NCBI RefSeq assembly: GCF_027943255.1
Contig: NC_072893.1
Span: forward strand, 29,286,001 to 29,350,000
Source: Anastrepha obliqua
Lineage: Eukaryota > Arthropoda > Insecta > Diptera > Tephritidae
Length of the DNA stretch: 64,000 bases
Reading direction: 5' to 3'
The position numbers were made by a program, and so were the translations under genes. The notes under the pieces are model-generated. The model was not told where the DNA came from, ran no database searches, and saw nothing but the letters and a program-made list of their open reading frames with translations. Below are positions 1 through 11,521 of this stretch, piece by piece (position 1 is the stretch's first letter; each line of letters starts with the position of its first letter).

Positions 1-554
1 GAACTATATTTTCATACGAAATTAATGAAAAAAAAATTTGTTTGGGGGGAAAAAATCTATAATTTTTTTCAAAACTGGTCCAACCAACGCATTTCCAATT
101 AGGCCGCGGGTTTCGAAAAAAATGCGAGCAGACTCGAAGCACTGCGGCAAAGTCGCGAATTTCATCATTTAAAATTTGTTTCCCCACTTAAGTACCAACT
201 ATGTAATATATAATATTTGAGACATTTAGCTTTTATTTAAAAAAAACAACAATCAAGTTTTCTAAAATCTGAAATTACCGCGTTCTTTCGCCTTAACCTA
301 CTACCAACTCGTTCAATACTCGCTTTTTCGGTAGTGCATAACTTCGCTAGTGGGTCGCATACAAACCACTGGCAGTCACGTGTGTGGGCAAACACGAAAT
401 AGTGGTGCGCCGAAATGTATGCAAAATGAATTGGAATTGCTCGCAGTATGTATGTATATGTATCTATTTAGTCCTTCGAGTGGCAATAAATACAAAGTAG
501 TGAAGGTGGTGAAAGGGTTGATGGCAATGGCTGAGAGAATGTATAGTACGCACA

Positions 555-580
555 CATGTATGTATGTGTGTGTGTGTGCA
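555..580. repeat. TATG/TG microsatellite
   Basis: A short run of ATGT units passes into an uninterrupted TG run. It is a simple sequence repeat with no associated gene. Confidence 0.8.
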
Positions 581-779
581 TGTTAGTCTGTTCGTGAATA
601 AAAGCATGTGCATAGGCATGTGTGCGTTGAAGGTGCCAAGCAATTAGACTAATTTCGCTGGAAACAATTTCAAGGGAACTCTTAGCAAACACAGCCAATT
701 CATTTGATAATGCACACATAAGTAAAATGTTACAAGCAAATTTTATGAAAGCATACTTTAGGGTGTTTGCATTATGTCA

Positions 780-797
780 GTGTGTGTGTGTGTGTGG
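780..797. repeat. (GT)n microsatellite
   Basis: About nine uninterrupted GT dinucleotides in otherwise mixed sequence. Confidence 0.85.
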
Positions 798-1029
798 TAA
801 AATACATATTTCACAATAACCGTATAATCTGTACAACGGCAAAGTGAATAGACAATAGACAAATGAGGCTAAATAAACCAACCGAAACGAAACATTTTCC
901 CCAACTTTTTGTTTTTAGAGGCGCATATGAAATATCCTTATAGAGCGCTCCTCAACTATAACGGTGGCTATGTGTGTATGTGGAATGTGGGATGTGATAG
1001 GCAATTATTATATTTACCTGTTTCATTTC

Positions 1030-1049
1030 CACACACACACGCACACACA
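1030..1049. repeat. (CA)n microsatellite
   Basis: A CA dinucleotide run with a single interruption. Confidence 0.8.
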
Positions 1050-1375
1050 TGGAAGAGAGTGTAATTTGTTATGCGCCACATGAGTAACCCATTACGGTTA
1101 TGTTAACTTTAAAATTCAGCAAATGCTCAAACGTTTCGGTAGATTAAGCAATTCAAATTAAATTCTACATCAAATATAATTTTAAATTAAACTTTCTTTA
1201 GCAAATTCTTGGTATCTTAAAACAAACTACTTGCAAAGCATGCAAAGTTATGACATCTGGAAAAGTATTTTACTCGTTCACATTTGAAAAAGTCGGCATT
1301 AAAAGCGTTGCCCTATGTAATCTCATAATTAAATTATATTCAAATATATGTATGTAGACAGTCCAACACTACCAA

Positions 1376-1411
1376 GCCAGGCAGCCAGCCAACCAGCCAG
1401 TCAGTCAGCCT
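1376..1411. repeat. CAGC/CAGT tetranucleotide repeat
   Basis: An imperfect tandem run of CAGC, CAAC and CAGT units. Confidence 0.7.
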
Positions 1412-3239
1412 TGGGGAAAGCATGTCATAGCCTCTCATCTACACCGACAAGTACTATAATACATACACGGCATGCTTGCACTCTCTAGCGCATAAATATG
1501 GCGCGCAATTGGTGTGTATGTGTGTATGTATGTATACATAAGAAAGCAACAATAGCAAAGCGACTTTTCATTTGAGTTCATTGCATAAATCGTGACATGC
1601 TGGTGTTGTTTTCGTTGTTGTTGTTGTTGCTGATGGTGGTAGTGGTGAATTTGTTGCAATTCTACATAAGTACCTAAGAGCACCGGCTGGTGACAAGGGT
1701 CACCAAATGCTGCCAAAGGCGGCAGCGTCGGCAAAAGTATAGAAATCTTAATGGGTTATTCACAGACATAGATATGTAAGTGTGAGTGTAAATAAGTATG
1801 TTAAATTGTGATGGTGTACAGCAGTACAATTTTATGCAACGTTGAGTCAAATTTTGACCGAATAACTCATTAAAAGTACCGATGCGGCAACTGACTTAGA
1901 CAGCATAGAATTAGGAGGAAGAGCTACTGCTAAGGGCAGTTGGTAAACTGAAGGTCTCTTTATAACGGATATTATGCGAATGTATGCGATAACGGGATGT
2001 GCGCTCTGGAACCTTCCTGTATTTCCTGCCTTTCTGTATATTTACATACAAAATCTTACTGTTTTATGAACTATGTGGAGCCTCAGTTTCGGTGGCAGTG
2101 GTGATACACTGGAACTAACTCGTCTCGCTAGTGCAACATTGTGTGGTTGTTATTGTTGTTATTTGGGAAGTTACTAAATTAAACGCCTTGATGGTCGAGT
2201 TGATGACGTTAACTTGTAAGTAAATGTAATTTGAAGTAGGAAGCCTTGGTGACAATGAATGCTAACAATTAACAGCAACACTAACAGCTAACTTGTAGGT
2301 ATACCTATAAATCTTGCAACTGGCAGTTTCAGTTCACTAACTATGCTTCAGTTTTGAAAGATGCGCGAATATTGTCAATTTTGCATAAATTCGATCCCTA
2401 ATTCGCTTAAACATTAGGGCGAGAGTCTGAATCTGAATCGAAAAGTTTTATTCTCATTTTAATAAATTTTATAATTATTGAGAATTTTTTTTCAGGCATA
2501 AATGAAATATAGCAAATTTAATGGCTTTTAATTCTGTATATCAATTATTTGTATCGGTCAATGGGTGCTCCAGATGTGGGACACTTCTATAGCCTACCTT
2601 TTCTCTCTAATCCAAATCCGTTAATTGCCTATAACTCAAACTCAGCGACGGATTTCATTTAGAAATTGGATATTCTAATTTGTGTCTAAAAAAAAATCAT
2701 AAATTATTTGTAAACCAGTGTTATTAGCAGCAGAATTCACAGCATTGCCTTAACGATTAGGACCAACATCAAATTTCGTGTGTGAGGCCGTCAGTTTCAA
2801 CTATCACCGTCGCTTCGAAAACTAAAACTTTAAAATACTTATTAGCATTCGTAACGTCAATATAGTGATTTTTATTTCAGGCAATCAATAATTATGACTA
2901 GTGTGGATATAAGGAGTAAGCAAAGGCCGCAGCCTCTCTATCCAATGCGTCCGCTACATCGTTCTCAGTTATACCCCTATGTCTTGGAGTCACGTTGTGT
3001 TAAAAGAGCATGAAAATTTTGCAGCAAAGAATATTTGATTTATTTTTAGTGAACCAAGTGTTTTGAACAATGCCGCCAATTCTTCTAAAAATTTGTTTAC
3101 TTGTAAGCGTGAGTAGGTATAACAAGAATTAACTGATTTTTTTAATGCTGTTCTGATAATTTAATAATAATTTGATAATCCAGTGCTGAAAATTTTGATA
3201 TACAGTTTTTTTAAGTAAAGTGAAGTTTTCCGCTATTTT

Positions 3240-4490
3240 TAACGTTTTTATAAGGTTTTTTGGTTGGATAAAATATACGTTTGGAAAAAATTTTTTTTTT
3301 TGTTTTTTGGGAAAACATTAATATTGTTTTTGTTCAAAATTTTAAAGGAAAAAAAACTTTTTTTTCCATTTTTGAGAAACAATTTTTGTTGTCAATGTTA
3401 AAGAATTTGTATAGAGTTTTTTAAAGTCTAATGCCTTACGATATTTTTAACATTTTTTTATTTGTTTATTGCTTTAAACAAAACATGCTTTTGACAAAAA
3501 AAAACCATTTTTGCTGAGAAAGAATTTATAATATATTTTTTTGTTCAAAATTTTTGAGAAAAATTTTTTTTTGTCATTTTTAGAAACAAAGTATGTTTTT
3601 GAAACAAACATTTTTTTTTTTAAGAAAAAATTTATATTGTTTTGTTCAAAATTTTTTTCGTCATTTTTAGAAACAAAATATGCTTTTGAAAAAAAATTTT
3701 TATTTCTTTGAGAAAAAATTTATATTTTTTTTTAAGAAAAAATTTACATTTGTTTGAGAAAAAATTTATATTTTTTTGTTCAAAATTTTTAAGGAAAAAA
3801 AATTTTTTGCCATTTTTGAGAAACAATGTTTGTTGTAAATGTTGAAGAATTTGTATAGAGTTTTTTGCTATTGTTAATATTTTTATAATTTTTTGTTTAA
3901 TGTTGTGTAAAAAAATATATTGTACCTTTAAGCAAAAATTTATATGTTTTTGTTTAAAATTTTTGAGAAACAATTCTTTTGTGAATGTTTAAAAATCGGT
4001 ATAGAATTTTTTAAAGTTTTATATCTTTGGCTCCTTTTAAAATTTTTATATTTATTTGTATGTTTTGTTTTTGTTTTTTTTTGTTTTTGAAACAAATATA
4101 CTTTTAACAAAACGAAAACATGTTTGTTGTCAAACTAAAATTTTCTATAGAGTTTTATAAGTCTTATATATTTTGCTATTTGTAACATTTTTATAATTTT
4201 TTGTTTGTTTCACTTTTTTAATAAAATATATAATACTTTGGGAAAAAATTTATACATTTTTGCTTAAACATTTTGAGAGACAATTTTTTTGTCCTTTTTG
4301 AGAAGCAATTTTTTTTGACAATGTTTAAAAATTTGTATAGCGTTTTTTAAAGTTTTATATCTTTTGTTATTGTTAATATTTTTATATCTGTTTTGTTTTT
4401 TGTTTGTTTATTTATTATAACTTTTTTTTTTTGAAAAAAAATATACTTAGAAAAAGAAAATTTCTTTTATTGTTATTTTTTAGAAAAAAT
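3240..4490. repeat. Degenerate A/T-rich tandem array
   Basis: About 1.25 kb made from a loosely repeated motif of the form TTTTTGTTCAAAATTTTTGAG, with variants of GAGAAACAATTT and TTTTGCCATTTTTGAG. A longer block containing GTTTAAAAATTTGTATAGAGTTTTTTAAAG recurs near 3400, 3840, 4000, 4140 and 4325, so the array has a higher-order period of roughly 150-400 bp. Long open frames inside it encode only K/F/N/I-rich sequence and are composition artefacts. The array lies just left of the inverted-repeat element that starts at 4668. Confidence 0.7.
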
Positions 4491-4667
4491 TGTTTTTGTC
4501 ATTTTGGACAACAACAGACATAGTTTTTGTTTTTGTCATTTTGGAAAGAACCCAACAATCAGATATTTTTTTTCATTCATCGCCGAGGCTATGCGAAATA
4601 ATATTTGCAAGTTTCATATTGGGATTCGCATAGTTTTTGAGTTCTATTCAAATATGCACATCAAATC

Positions 4668-5886
4668 AGGTGGCGCAAAATTAATCGGCCTATCGGAAAA
4701 TATATCATTTTTGCAAATAGTCATATTTGATACTTGTGAAGCAGCCAGCCGTAGTATACAATTGGACAAGGAACGGATCCCGTAGCGGTCAAGAGAAAGA
4801 TTTCCATTACACAAAAGTATATACATATTTTTTGTCTAGTAAAAATATTTTTTTTATTTAGTAAAACTATTATTTTTTATTTAATAAACATTTTTTTTTT
4901 TTATTTAGTAAAAGTTATTTCTTTTTTATTTAGTAAAAAATATTTCTTATTATTTAGTAAAAATATTTTTTTATTTAGTAAAATTATTTTTTTTTATTTA
5001 GTAAAAACTATTTTTTTTTATTTGGTAAAAATTATTTCTTATTATTTAGTAAAAATATTTTTTTAATATATGTAGTAGAATTAATATTTTTTATTTTATA
5101 AAAAATAGTTTTTTTTATTTAGTAAAAGTTATTATTTTTTATTTAGTAAAAATTATTTCTTATTATTTAGTAAAAATATTTTTTTATCTTGTAGAATTAT
5201 TATTTTTTTATTTAATAAAAATAGTTTGTTTTTGTAGTAAAAGTTATTTTTTTTTTTATTTAGTAAAAAATATTTCTTATTATTTAGTAAAACTATTTTT
5301 TTATTTAGGAAAATTATTTTTTTTTTATTTAGTAACAGTTATTTTTCTTATTTAGTAAAATCATTATTTTTTTTTAATAAAATAAGTTTTTGTTTTTGTT
5401 TAGTAAAAGTTTTTTTTTTTGTTTTCTAAAAATTATTTCTTATTATTTAGTAAAAATATTTTTTTATTTAGTAAAATTATTTTTTTTTTGTTTAGTAAAA
5501 GTTTGTTTTTTATTTTTAAAAATTATTTCTTATTATTTAGTGAAAATATTTTTTCATTTAGAACAATTATTATTTTTTATTTAATGAAAATAATTTTTTT
5601 ATTTAGTAAAAATTATTTTTGTTTTTATTTAGTAAAAATATTTCTTTTATTTAGTAAAATTGTTCTTTATTTAATAAAAATATTTTTTTTTTCTTTAGTA
5701 AAAATTATTTTTGTTTTTATTTAGTAAAATTATTATTTTTTATTTAATAAAAATATTTTTTTTATTTAGTAAATATTATAACTTTTATAATTAGTAAAAA
5801 CCATTTCTTATTATTTAGTAAATTTTTTTTTTAATTAGCAAAAAAGTTACTCGAAAAAAAATTGGATGATTGATTTTGCGCCACCT
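4668..5886. mobile_element. GGTGGCGC-family inverted-repeat element, array-expanded copy
   Basis: The left end reads AGGTGGCGCAAAATTAATC. The right end is its near inverted complement, ending in TTTTGCGCCACCT. Next to the left end are the family landmarks CGGAAAATATATC, TTTGCAAATAGT and CATATTTGA, followed by GAAGCAGCCAGC and AGAAAGATTTCC, in the order also seen in the copies at 15283 and 38521. Between the ends lies about 1 kb of tandem TTTAGTAAAA units. No open frame encodes a transposase, so this is a non-autonomous DNA element of unknown superfamily. I could not identify a clean target-site duplication. Confidence 0.7.
4830..5850. repeat. TTTAGTAAAA tandem array inside the inverted-repeat element
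   Basis: About 35 degenerate units of 20-35 bp carry the core TTTAGTAAAA, followed by a variable T-run or ATTATT spacer. A longer period is visible where CTTATTATTTAGTAAAA recurs every 110-150 bp. The seed TATTTAGTAAAACAGTATTTAGT occurs once in the unexpanded relative near 15718, which suggests that the array grew from an internal piece of the element. Confidence 0.75.
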
Positions 5887-7979
5887 TATACACACATAGC
5901 TTGTATGTGCTAATTCAGCTGTTTTAGTCGTAGCATTTCTTAATAAGTGGTTACTTTAGGACTTCACTCCTTTCAACTTTTACTTTATCTTTTTGTGACT
6001 CTTTCCCCACCAAAAAAAAGTTTATGAAACAAAAACTACAATTTATAGACAACACAAAAATTCATTGAAGTTTCAAAAATTATTATCAAATCTATTTGAT
6101 AGTAACAACTATCCTCCCCTTGTTCTTCAACAGCCCACTGTGCGTGCACCTGGGCTTTACATGCAAAGAAAAAAATTGCAAAAATACAGAGAAAAAAGTA
6201 TTATGCGAATAGAATGGGCAAGGAAAATGTAACGAATAAATCTAACATTGCGACACGAATTCCATTTTACGAAAGCACCGTTAGACCACTAGAGCTGCGC
6301 TTGCAGTACCCAGCTGCACACGGCTGCTTGCTTGCTGCTATCAAGTGGATGGTGACGAATGAGATGCGTTGGAACAAATTAAAAGAAAAATTACTTGTAT
6401 GAATAATTTTTTATGTTGTCACATAAAATCAAATGGTGGTGGTGGACGAATGTAGAGTTAGGCAAAACAACTAAATATGTGGGGGACCAAATTGAGAAAA
6501 GCAAAACTGGGCGTAGTATAGCCGAGGGGCTCTTCAAAAGTGGAGAGTCTACATTGAGCAGCCAGCGAGGCGGTTTTCAAAGCAAAAATCATTAAGTGCT
6601 GCAAGGATATTTACTTATTAAAATGGAAAACATGTAGGCATTAGGAAACGTGTTTGAGCGTACATATGTATGTGGGTATATGAAGCCATGCATACATCAC
6701 ATTTGCTAGTGAGATGGGATTATACGCTTTAGTGGGGCATGATTTGCACTTATTTAGGGTGAAGTGAAGCGCTTTGCTAGAAAAGATATTATAAACCACT
6801 TAAAATTTAAATCCCCAAAAACTTTAAATTAACAAACGAAAATGGCGTAGAATAAATGAACTTAATTGAAATGGTTAAAAGAACCAAGCAAACATAGAAA
6901 TTATTAGAGAGTAGAAAAATTCCAAGAAAAAACGAATTTTAATACGGCATCTAACTAACTAAATTCTGACTGTGGCTATAAATATTTACCGTATTTGCAA
7001 TTTACTCTCATTTAAACATTTGGATATTCACTTTAATCCAATTGAAAATTACTTTTGATCCTCAACAGAGCTCTACTCCGCACGCTCAGTAAGCAAAAAG
7101 TCCAATAGCATTGTTACGCCAATGGCAAAAGAGAGCGTGCACATACATGCAGACATACACATACACGCATACATGTTACGTACAAATACATAAATCCTCA
7201 TTCCAGATTCATTAAAAGAATCTGCTTTGACTTGTACACGCAATTTTTGCCACCCTCACGTAGCACAAAGCGCAAAAAAACCAAAAAAACGAGCCGAAAA
7301 CCAACAAATAGAAAGAAAGAAAAATGTACGCAGTTGACTACTTGACACACCGAAAGTAGTAGAGAGTAAATAGTAATAGCGTCTGTTGCGCTCAGAGTGG
7401 AGCAGACAGGAATTAAAGCAGCTTAACATAAATTATATTTATGCATCCATTCACTTTGCCTGCCGTCATCTGTCTGTGCCGTAGCATTTGGTCGCACACT
7501 CCTCAGCACACACAAAACAAAAAAAGATAGTACTTTGCATCAATTCTCCAAAAAACAAAAAAAAAGTCACCACAGTGTTGTGGATTAATGTTTGTATACG
7601 TGACACATACACTCTCACAGAAGTGCATAAATAAAATTGTTTTGACAAGAGTAGCTTTATGAAGTAATTAATAGCCTTTTTTCTATGGTTAAAGTAAACT
7701 AAGCTTGAAAAACAAATTAAAACAATTAAAAGCAAGCTTTTAGTTATTTGAGTGAGACAAGGAAAACAATTGCAGTTATTTGCAAAGTACTTTATACTCT
7801 CGTACATCGATTGATGTGTATTTGAAAAAGGGGGAAAAAAATCTTCAAAGTATAATACTTTTAATTGATAAACAATTTTAGATAAAATGAAAATGGTTCT
7901 GGATATTTAAAAAACAAAAAAAAAATACAAAATACAAATTTTAATCACTGTTTCAAAAATTGAATTAAACAAGAAAGTA
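5887..7979. other. Gene-free stretch
   Basis: Mixed-composition DNA with short microsatellite patches (for example ACATACA near 7140). The frames at 6214-6402, 6413-6595 and 7466-7807 are short, have no domain and carry no start-context support. I see nothing functional here. Confidence 0.55.
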
Positions 7980-9253
7980 TCAGGTCAGTCCATAAGATCG
8001 TGCGTTTTTTAAAGGTGGTTTTAAAATTAATAAAAAAAATGTTTAAAGTAGTTATTAATCAATAATATATTTTCCTTCATTATTTACAATGTCTTCCCAA
8101 CGATTAGGCAAATTTTTAATTCCCTGCTCAAAAAATTGTTTGTCATTGGAGCCAAAATACGCTTCGACATACCTTTTTATAGCTTCTTTCGAGGAGTAGT
8201 TCTTGTTACTCATATGGGATTGAAGTCCACGGAAAAGGTGATAATCACAAGGTGCAATATCTGGAGAGTATGGTGGATGTGGCATTAGCTCCCATCCGAG
8301 CTCGTTCAGCTTGCCTAATGTTTTCCTTGCGGTATGAGGTCTTGCGTTGTCGTGGTGAAACAAAACTTTTCGTATATTCACTAAAGACGGTCGATTTTTT
8401 TAAGTGCCTCATTCAGGTTTGATAGCTGATGGGAATAATAATCAGCAGTTTTCGTCTGGTTTGGTTCCAGATTTTCATAATAAACAATACCGGTCATAAA
8501 CCACCAAATAGACAGGAGAATCTTCTTGGGGTGAAGGCCATCTCTAGGGGTCGGTTCTGGTGTTTCATCTTTATTTAACCATTGGCGTTTGAGAACGAAC
8601 AGTAAAGGACCCATTTTTCATCACCAGTAACGATACGGTTCAAAAAACTTTCATTTTCAAGCCGTTGCAGCAGCTGAGAACACACATTCACTCCCTGCTG
8701 AAGGTTGGCGACGGAAAGTCTATGCGGATCCCATTTTCCCACCTTTGAAACCTTTCCCAACTGAACCAGGTGCATGTGAACTGTTCCATGGGATGAATTT
8801 AACCTCTGAGCTATCATATCGACTGTCAAATTTGGCTCAGCTTCCACGAGTTCGAGCAAGACGTCGGAGTTAAAGACTTCAGGACGACCAGCGCGTGGGG
8901 CATCCTCCACGTCGCAGTTACCACTTCGGAATTTTGAAAACCACTTTTGCGCAGTCCTTACATTCACGGTATCCTCTCCGTGAACAGTGTTTATTTCTGC
9001 AGCAGCAGTTGTTGCATTTTTACCACTTTTATAAAAAAAATACAAAATATGCCTCTTATACGCGTTCGAAAATTCCATTTTATTTTTTAACAAGACGTGC
9101 CTCTATCTGCGATTAAAATTATTTTGAATGCACAATATATCAAAGAAAATATTAATAGTTCAGTTATATTCCGCGAATAGTTTTTTGTATGCAAAAAATC
9201 GTACAAAAGTGAAATTATGGGTAAAATACGCACGAACTTATGGACTGACCTGA
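7980..9253 (-). mobile_element. mariner element, full-length but broken
   Basis: A 1,274-bp element with terminal inverted repeats beginning TCAGGTCAGTCCATAAG at both ends, flanked by TA target-site duplications at 7978-7979 and 9254-9255. These features, the length and the internal DD34D transposase frame identify a mariner. The ends extend with few mismatches for about 27 bp. It sits directly left of a LOA-like LINE fragment. Two frameshifts in the transposase make it non-autonomous, but the well-matched ends mean it could in principle still be moved by a related transposase. Confidence 0.93.
8055..9078 (-). pseudogene. mariner transposase, two frameshifts
   Basis: Cut-and-paste transposase of the mariner (DD34D) family. 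The probable start is the ATG at 9078, giving an N-terminus MEFSNAYKRH; the frame can be extended upstream only with a non-ATG codon. The N-terminal helix-turn-helix region spans about residues 1-110 (includes RTAQKWFSKFRSGN). The catalytic aspartates lie in VTGDEKW, HHDNARPH and YSPDIAPCDYHLF. Frameshifts fall near 8600, just after the first aspartate, and near 8382, just before the second. After allowing for them the frame is complete through a C-terminus ending EGKYIID. It differs clearly from the Mos1-like copies at 45330 and 51099, so it is another subfamily. Confidence 0.9.
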
Positions 9254-9255
9254 TA

Positions 9256-10530
9256 GTAGTATTCGCTGAAGACCGTTCCCCATGCGAAATACAACAAAGT
9301 TATCCAGTGGAACAAGCCATTAGGTCGTGCTGTGGATGTACAACGCAGTGGTTTTGCCAATTTTAACGTATGGATGCCTGGTTTGGTGGGAAGCCCTTCG
9401 AAAGGCATATAATATCACTAAACTGGAAAGGATGCAAAGGACTGCATGCATTGGCTTCACCGGAGCATGTAAAACTTGCCCCAGTAGTGCTGCCCTGAAT
9501 GTCGTTTTGCACATACTTCCCATCGACTTTTACGTTATTTCTATCGCAGCTCAAAGTGCAATCACGTTAAAGGAGGCAATTTCTCAAGAATCATTTTCGG
9601 GTAGTTAACACCGTATTTCTCCGCATTTCGAACAGATCTCGCTATTCACAAACTATAGTTTGAGGGTCGTGCTAGGGCAATCTTTCCAAATAGGCAGGAT
9701 TGGATAGAGAGGAAAATCTACACCAGCAAGCTTGCACCTCTGTCTTCACTGACGGTGCCCAGATGGAATCGGGAGTCGGAGCAGGGGTTTTCTCTAAATC
9801 AGCTACTTTATATATTTCCTTAAAATGGCCGCATACTGCTAGTGTTTTTCAAGCAGAAGTCTTTGCGTATTGCTTAGGGAACGCGGGAGCAAGGGAGATA
9901 TTAACATTTTCTCCGATAGTCAAGCCGCGATCAAGGCTGTGGTGCAGAACGAAATTAGTAAACTCCTGTAAGGAGGAGTTAAAATCTCTTGAGTGTGCAG
10001 ATAACATTTTTCTAATCTGTGTTCTAGGACATAGGAACATAGAGGGAAATGAAATTGCTGATGAGCTTGCCAGGAAGGGGACTGCATTCGCCTCAGAGAT
10101 CTCCTACCCGGGCATCGGCATCTCCCTGACAGTTGTTAAAGGGGAACTGCACACATTATTTCTCAGGAAAGCGCAGAAATGATGGAGCCCCATTTCTTCA
10201 TGTGCTATTTCGAAACCCCTTTGGCCCCAGTACAATATACGAAGGACTCAGAAAGTCCTTCAGACTCCTCGCCATTCAATTTTCAAACTCGTAACTGTGT
10301 TTTGTTTACCGGTCACTAGACGATCGTCACACATACGAAAAAGCTAGGGTTACCATTTAACCTCCATTGCAGAAGCTGTGAGAACCTTTCAAAGAAGGGC
10401 ACTGTTGAGCACTTTCTCTGTAAATGTCCGGGTTTGGCAGCCAGACTGGCACTTCAACCATTTCACCTACCTATCCAGTGGGCAAGTGCATGATTTTATC
10501 TATAAGTACATTGGTAATATCACAAGGTTT
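9256..10530 (+). pseudogene. LOA-like LINE ORF2 fragment (RT end, RNase H, zinc knuckle)
   Basis: 3' part of a non-LTR retrotransposon second ORF. In order: the region after the RT palm (LWMYNAVVLPILTYGCLVWW, then LERMQRTACIGFTGA), an RNase H domain at about 9700-10100 (FTDGAQMESGVGAGVF, VFQAEVFAY, an SDSQAA motif recoverable out of frame near 9915, and GHRNIEGNEIADELARKG), and a Cys/His knuckle at about 10360-10440 (CRSC ... GTVEHFLCKCPGLAAR in a shifted frame). Several frameshifts break it. RNase H after RT fits LOA/I-type LINEs rather than R1 or jockey. The 5' end abuts the mariner at 7980-9253, and the 3' end is joined to an RTE-like piece. Confidence 0.8.
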
Positions 10531-11279
10531 TCCGTATTGAGCCATCTTCTATTCAACCTGGTTATTAACTACATAACCGCCAGCATTGAACGCAACGCCC
10601 CGTGGACCATATTGTACGCAGACGACATTTTGCTAGTGATAAAACAACCTCGAGCCGCTAGGGTTAAAAATAAGCATAACTCAACAACAACAAGCTCAAC
10701 ACCAAATTTGTTGAACGGTAATACAATAAATGAGGTATTCAGTTCAAATACTTAGGCTACGTTATAACAAATACTGGAGAAGTTAATGAAGACGTGCAGC
10801 ATAGATTTTTAACTCGGCAAGCTTAAAATGGAAAACTCTAACCGGGATGTTATGTGACAAAAGTATGAGACTTCACCCAAAAAGGCAAAATATATAAAAC
10901 TGCCGTGCGCCCCACTTGGTTATATGGAGCCGAATACTGGAGCCTATAAAAAAGTCACAGGAAAGAAAACTTCAAACGGCAGAATTAAAAATGTTAAGAT
11001 GGTGAGCCTCGGTCACAATGCTGGATAAAGTGCTGAATGAATTCATTCGTGGGAGTCTTAAAATTACGCTGATTGAGCAAAAACTACAAGAAAGTCATCT
11101 TCGCTGGTATGTGCATGCCCATCCAGAGAAACCCCGCATCATTCGTGGGAGTCTTAACTACCAGAAAGTCATATTCGCTGGTATGGGCATGTCCAGTGGA
11201 ACCCTGCATCCTATATGACAAAAAAAACGTATTAAACATTGCCACGGCGCCGAGGAAGCCAGGTCGACCACAACATATA
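10531..11279 (+). pseudogene. RTE-like LINE reverse transcriptase fragment, 5' part
   Basis: Starts with LLFNLVINYITASIERN and the RT catalytic box ILYADDILLV near 10605-10640. It then runs through the family's YLG-VIT segment, a KWKTLTGMLCD-like stretch, LYGAEYWSL near 10920, and the LRWYVHAHP and PRKPGRPQ region near 11100-11270. The frame is broken many times. At 11280 it is interrupted by a Tc1 element and resumes at 12910. The direct join to the LOA fragment at about 10530 gives a chance fused frame (10378-10755), not a real fusion protein. Assignment to RTE rests on the motif order and is moderately secure. Confidence 0.7.
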
Positions 11280-11492
11280 CAGTGGGGTGCACAAATGAGT
11301 ACATGTTTGTACTCCGTACACTTCCAAGTGCATAACAGTAACAACAATAAAGCAATTCGCAAAATTTTTTTTCAATTTAATTTTTTATTCAATTCTTAAT
11401 AAAATAAATAATAACACAAAACAAAAAGGAGCAAATTCTAGGAAAAAAGCGAATAAAACAAAAACAACTTCTATGTACTCAATTTTGCACCT
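11280..11492. repeat. Left terminal inverted repeat of the Tc1-like element
   Basis: 213 bp, matching 12697-12909 inverted. Its inner end (TGTACTCAATTTTGCACCT) is a diverged inverted copy of its own outer end (GGTGCACAAATGAGTACATG). Each arm is therefore itself bounded by short inverted repeats, unlike the usual direct-repeat (IR/DR) design. Confidence 0.9.
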
Positions 11493-11521
11493 TTCACCAA
11501 TTGTACGGATGGAGTATGTTT

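Larger units (their letters stand above)
1..3235. other. Gene-free stretch with short microsatellites
   Basis: No coding region is recognisable on either strand. The short open frames here have no domain, skewed composition and no homology I recognise. The stretch has several simple repeats (listed separately) and otherwise looks like single-copy intergenic or intronic DNA. The first 30 bases resemble sequence near 62885, so the tail of a dispersed repeat may cross the window edge. Confidence 0.6.

Noticed and set aside
3632..3973. A 113-codon K/F/N-rich frame in the A/T array
   Set aside because: Produced by the tandem A/T repeat; no protein family.
9327..9608. Host protein at 9327-9608
   Set aside because: The residues match the post-palm region of a LOA-like LINE and it continues into RNase H downstream.
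10378..10755. A fusion protein of a zinc knuckle and a reverse transcriptase box
   Set aside because: The frame joins two different LINE fragments by chance at about 10530 and lacks the rest of both domains.
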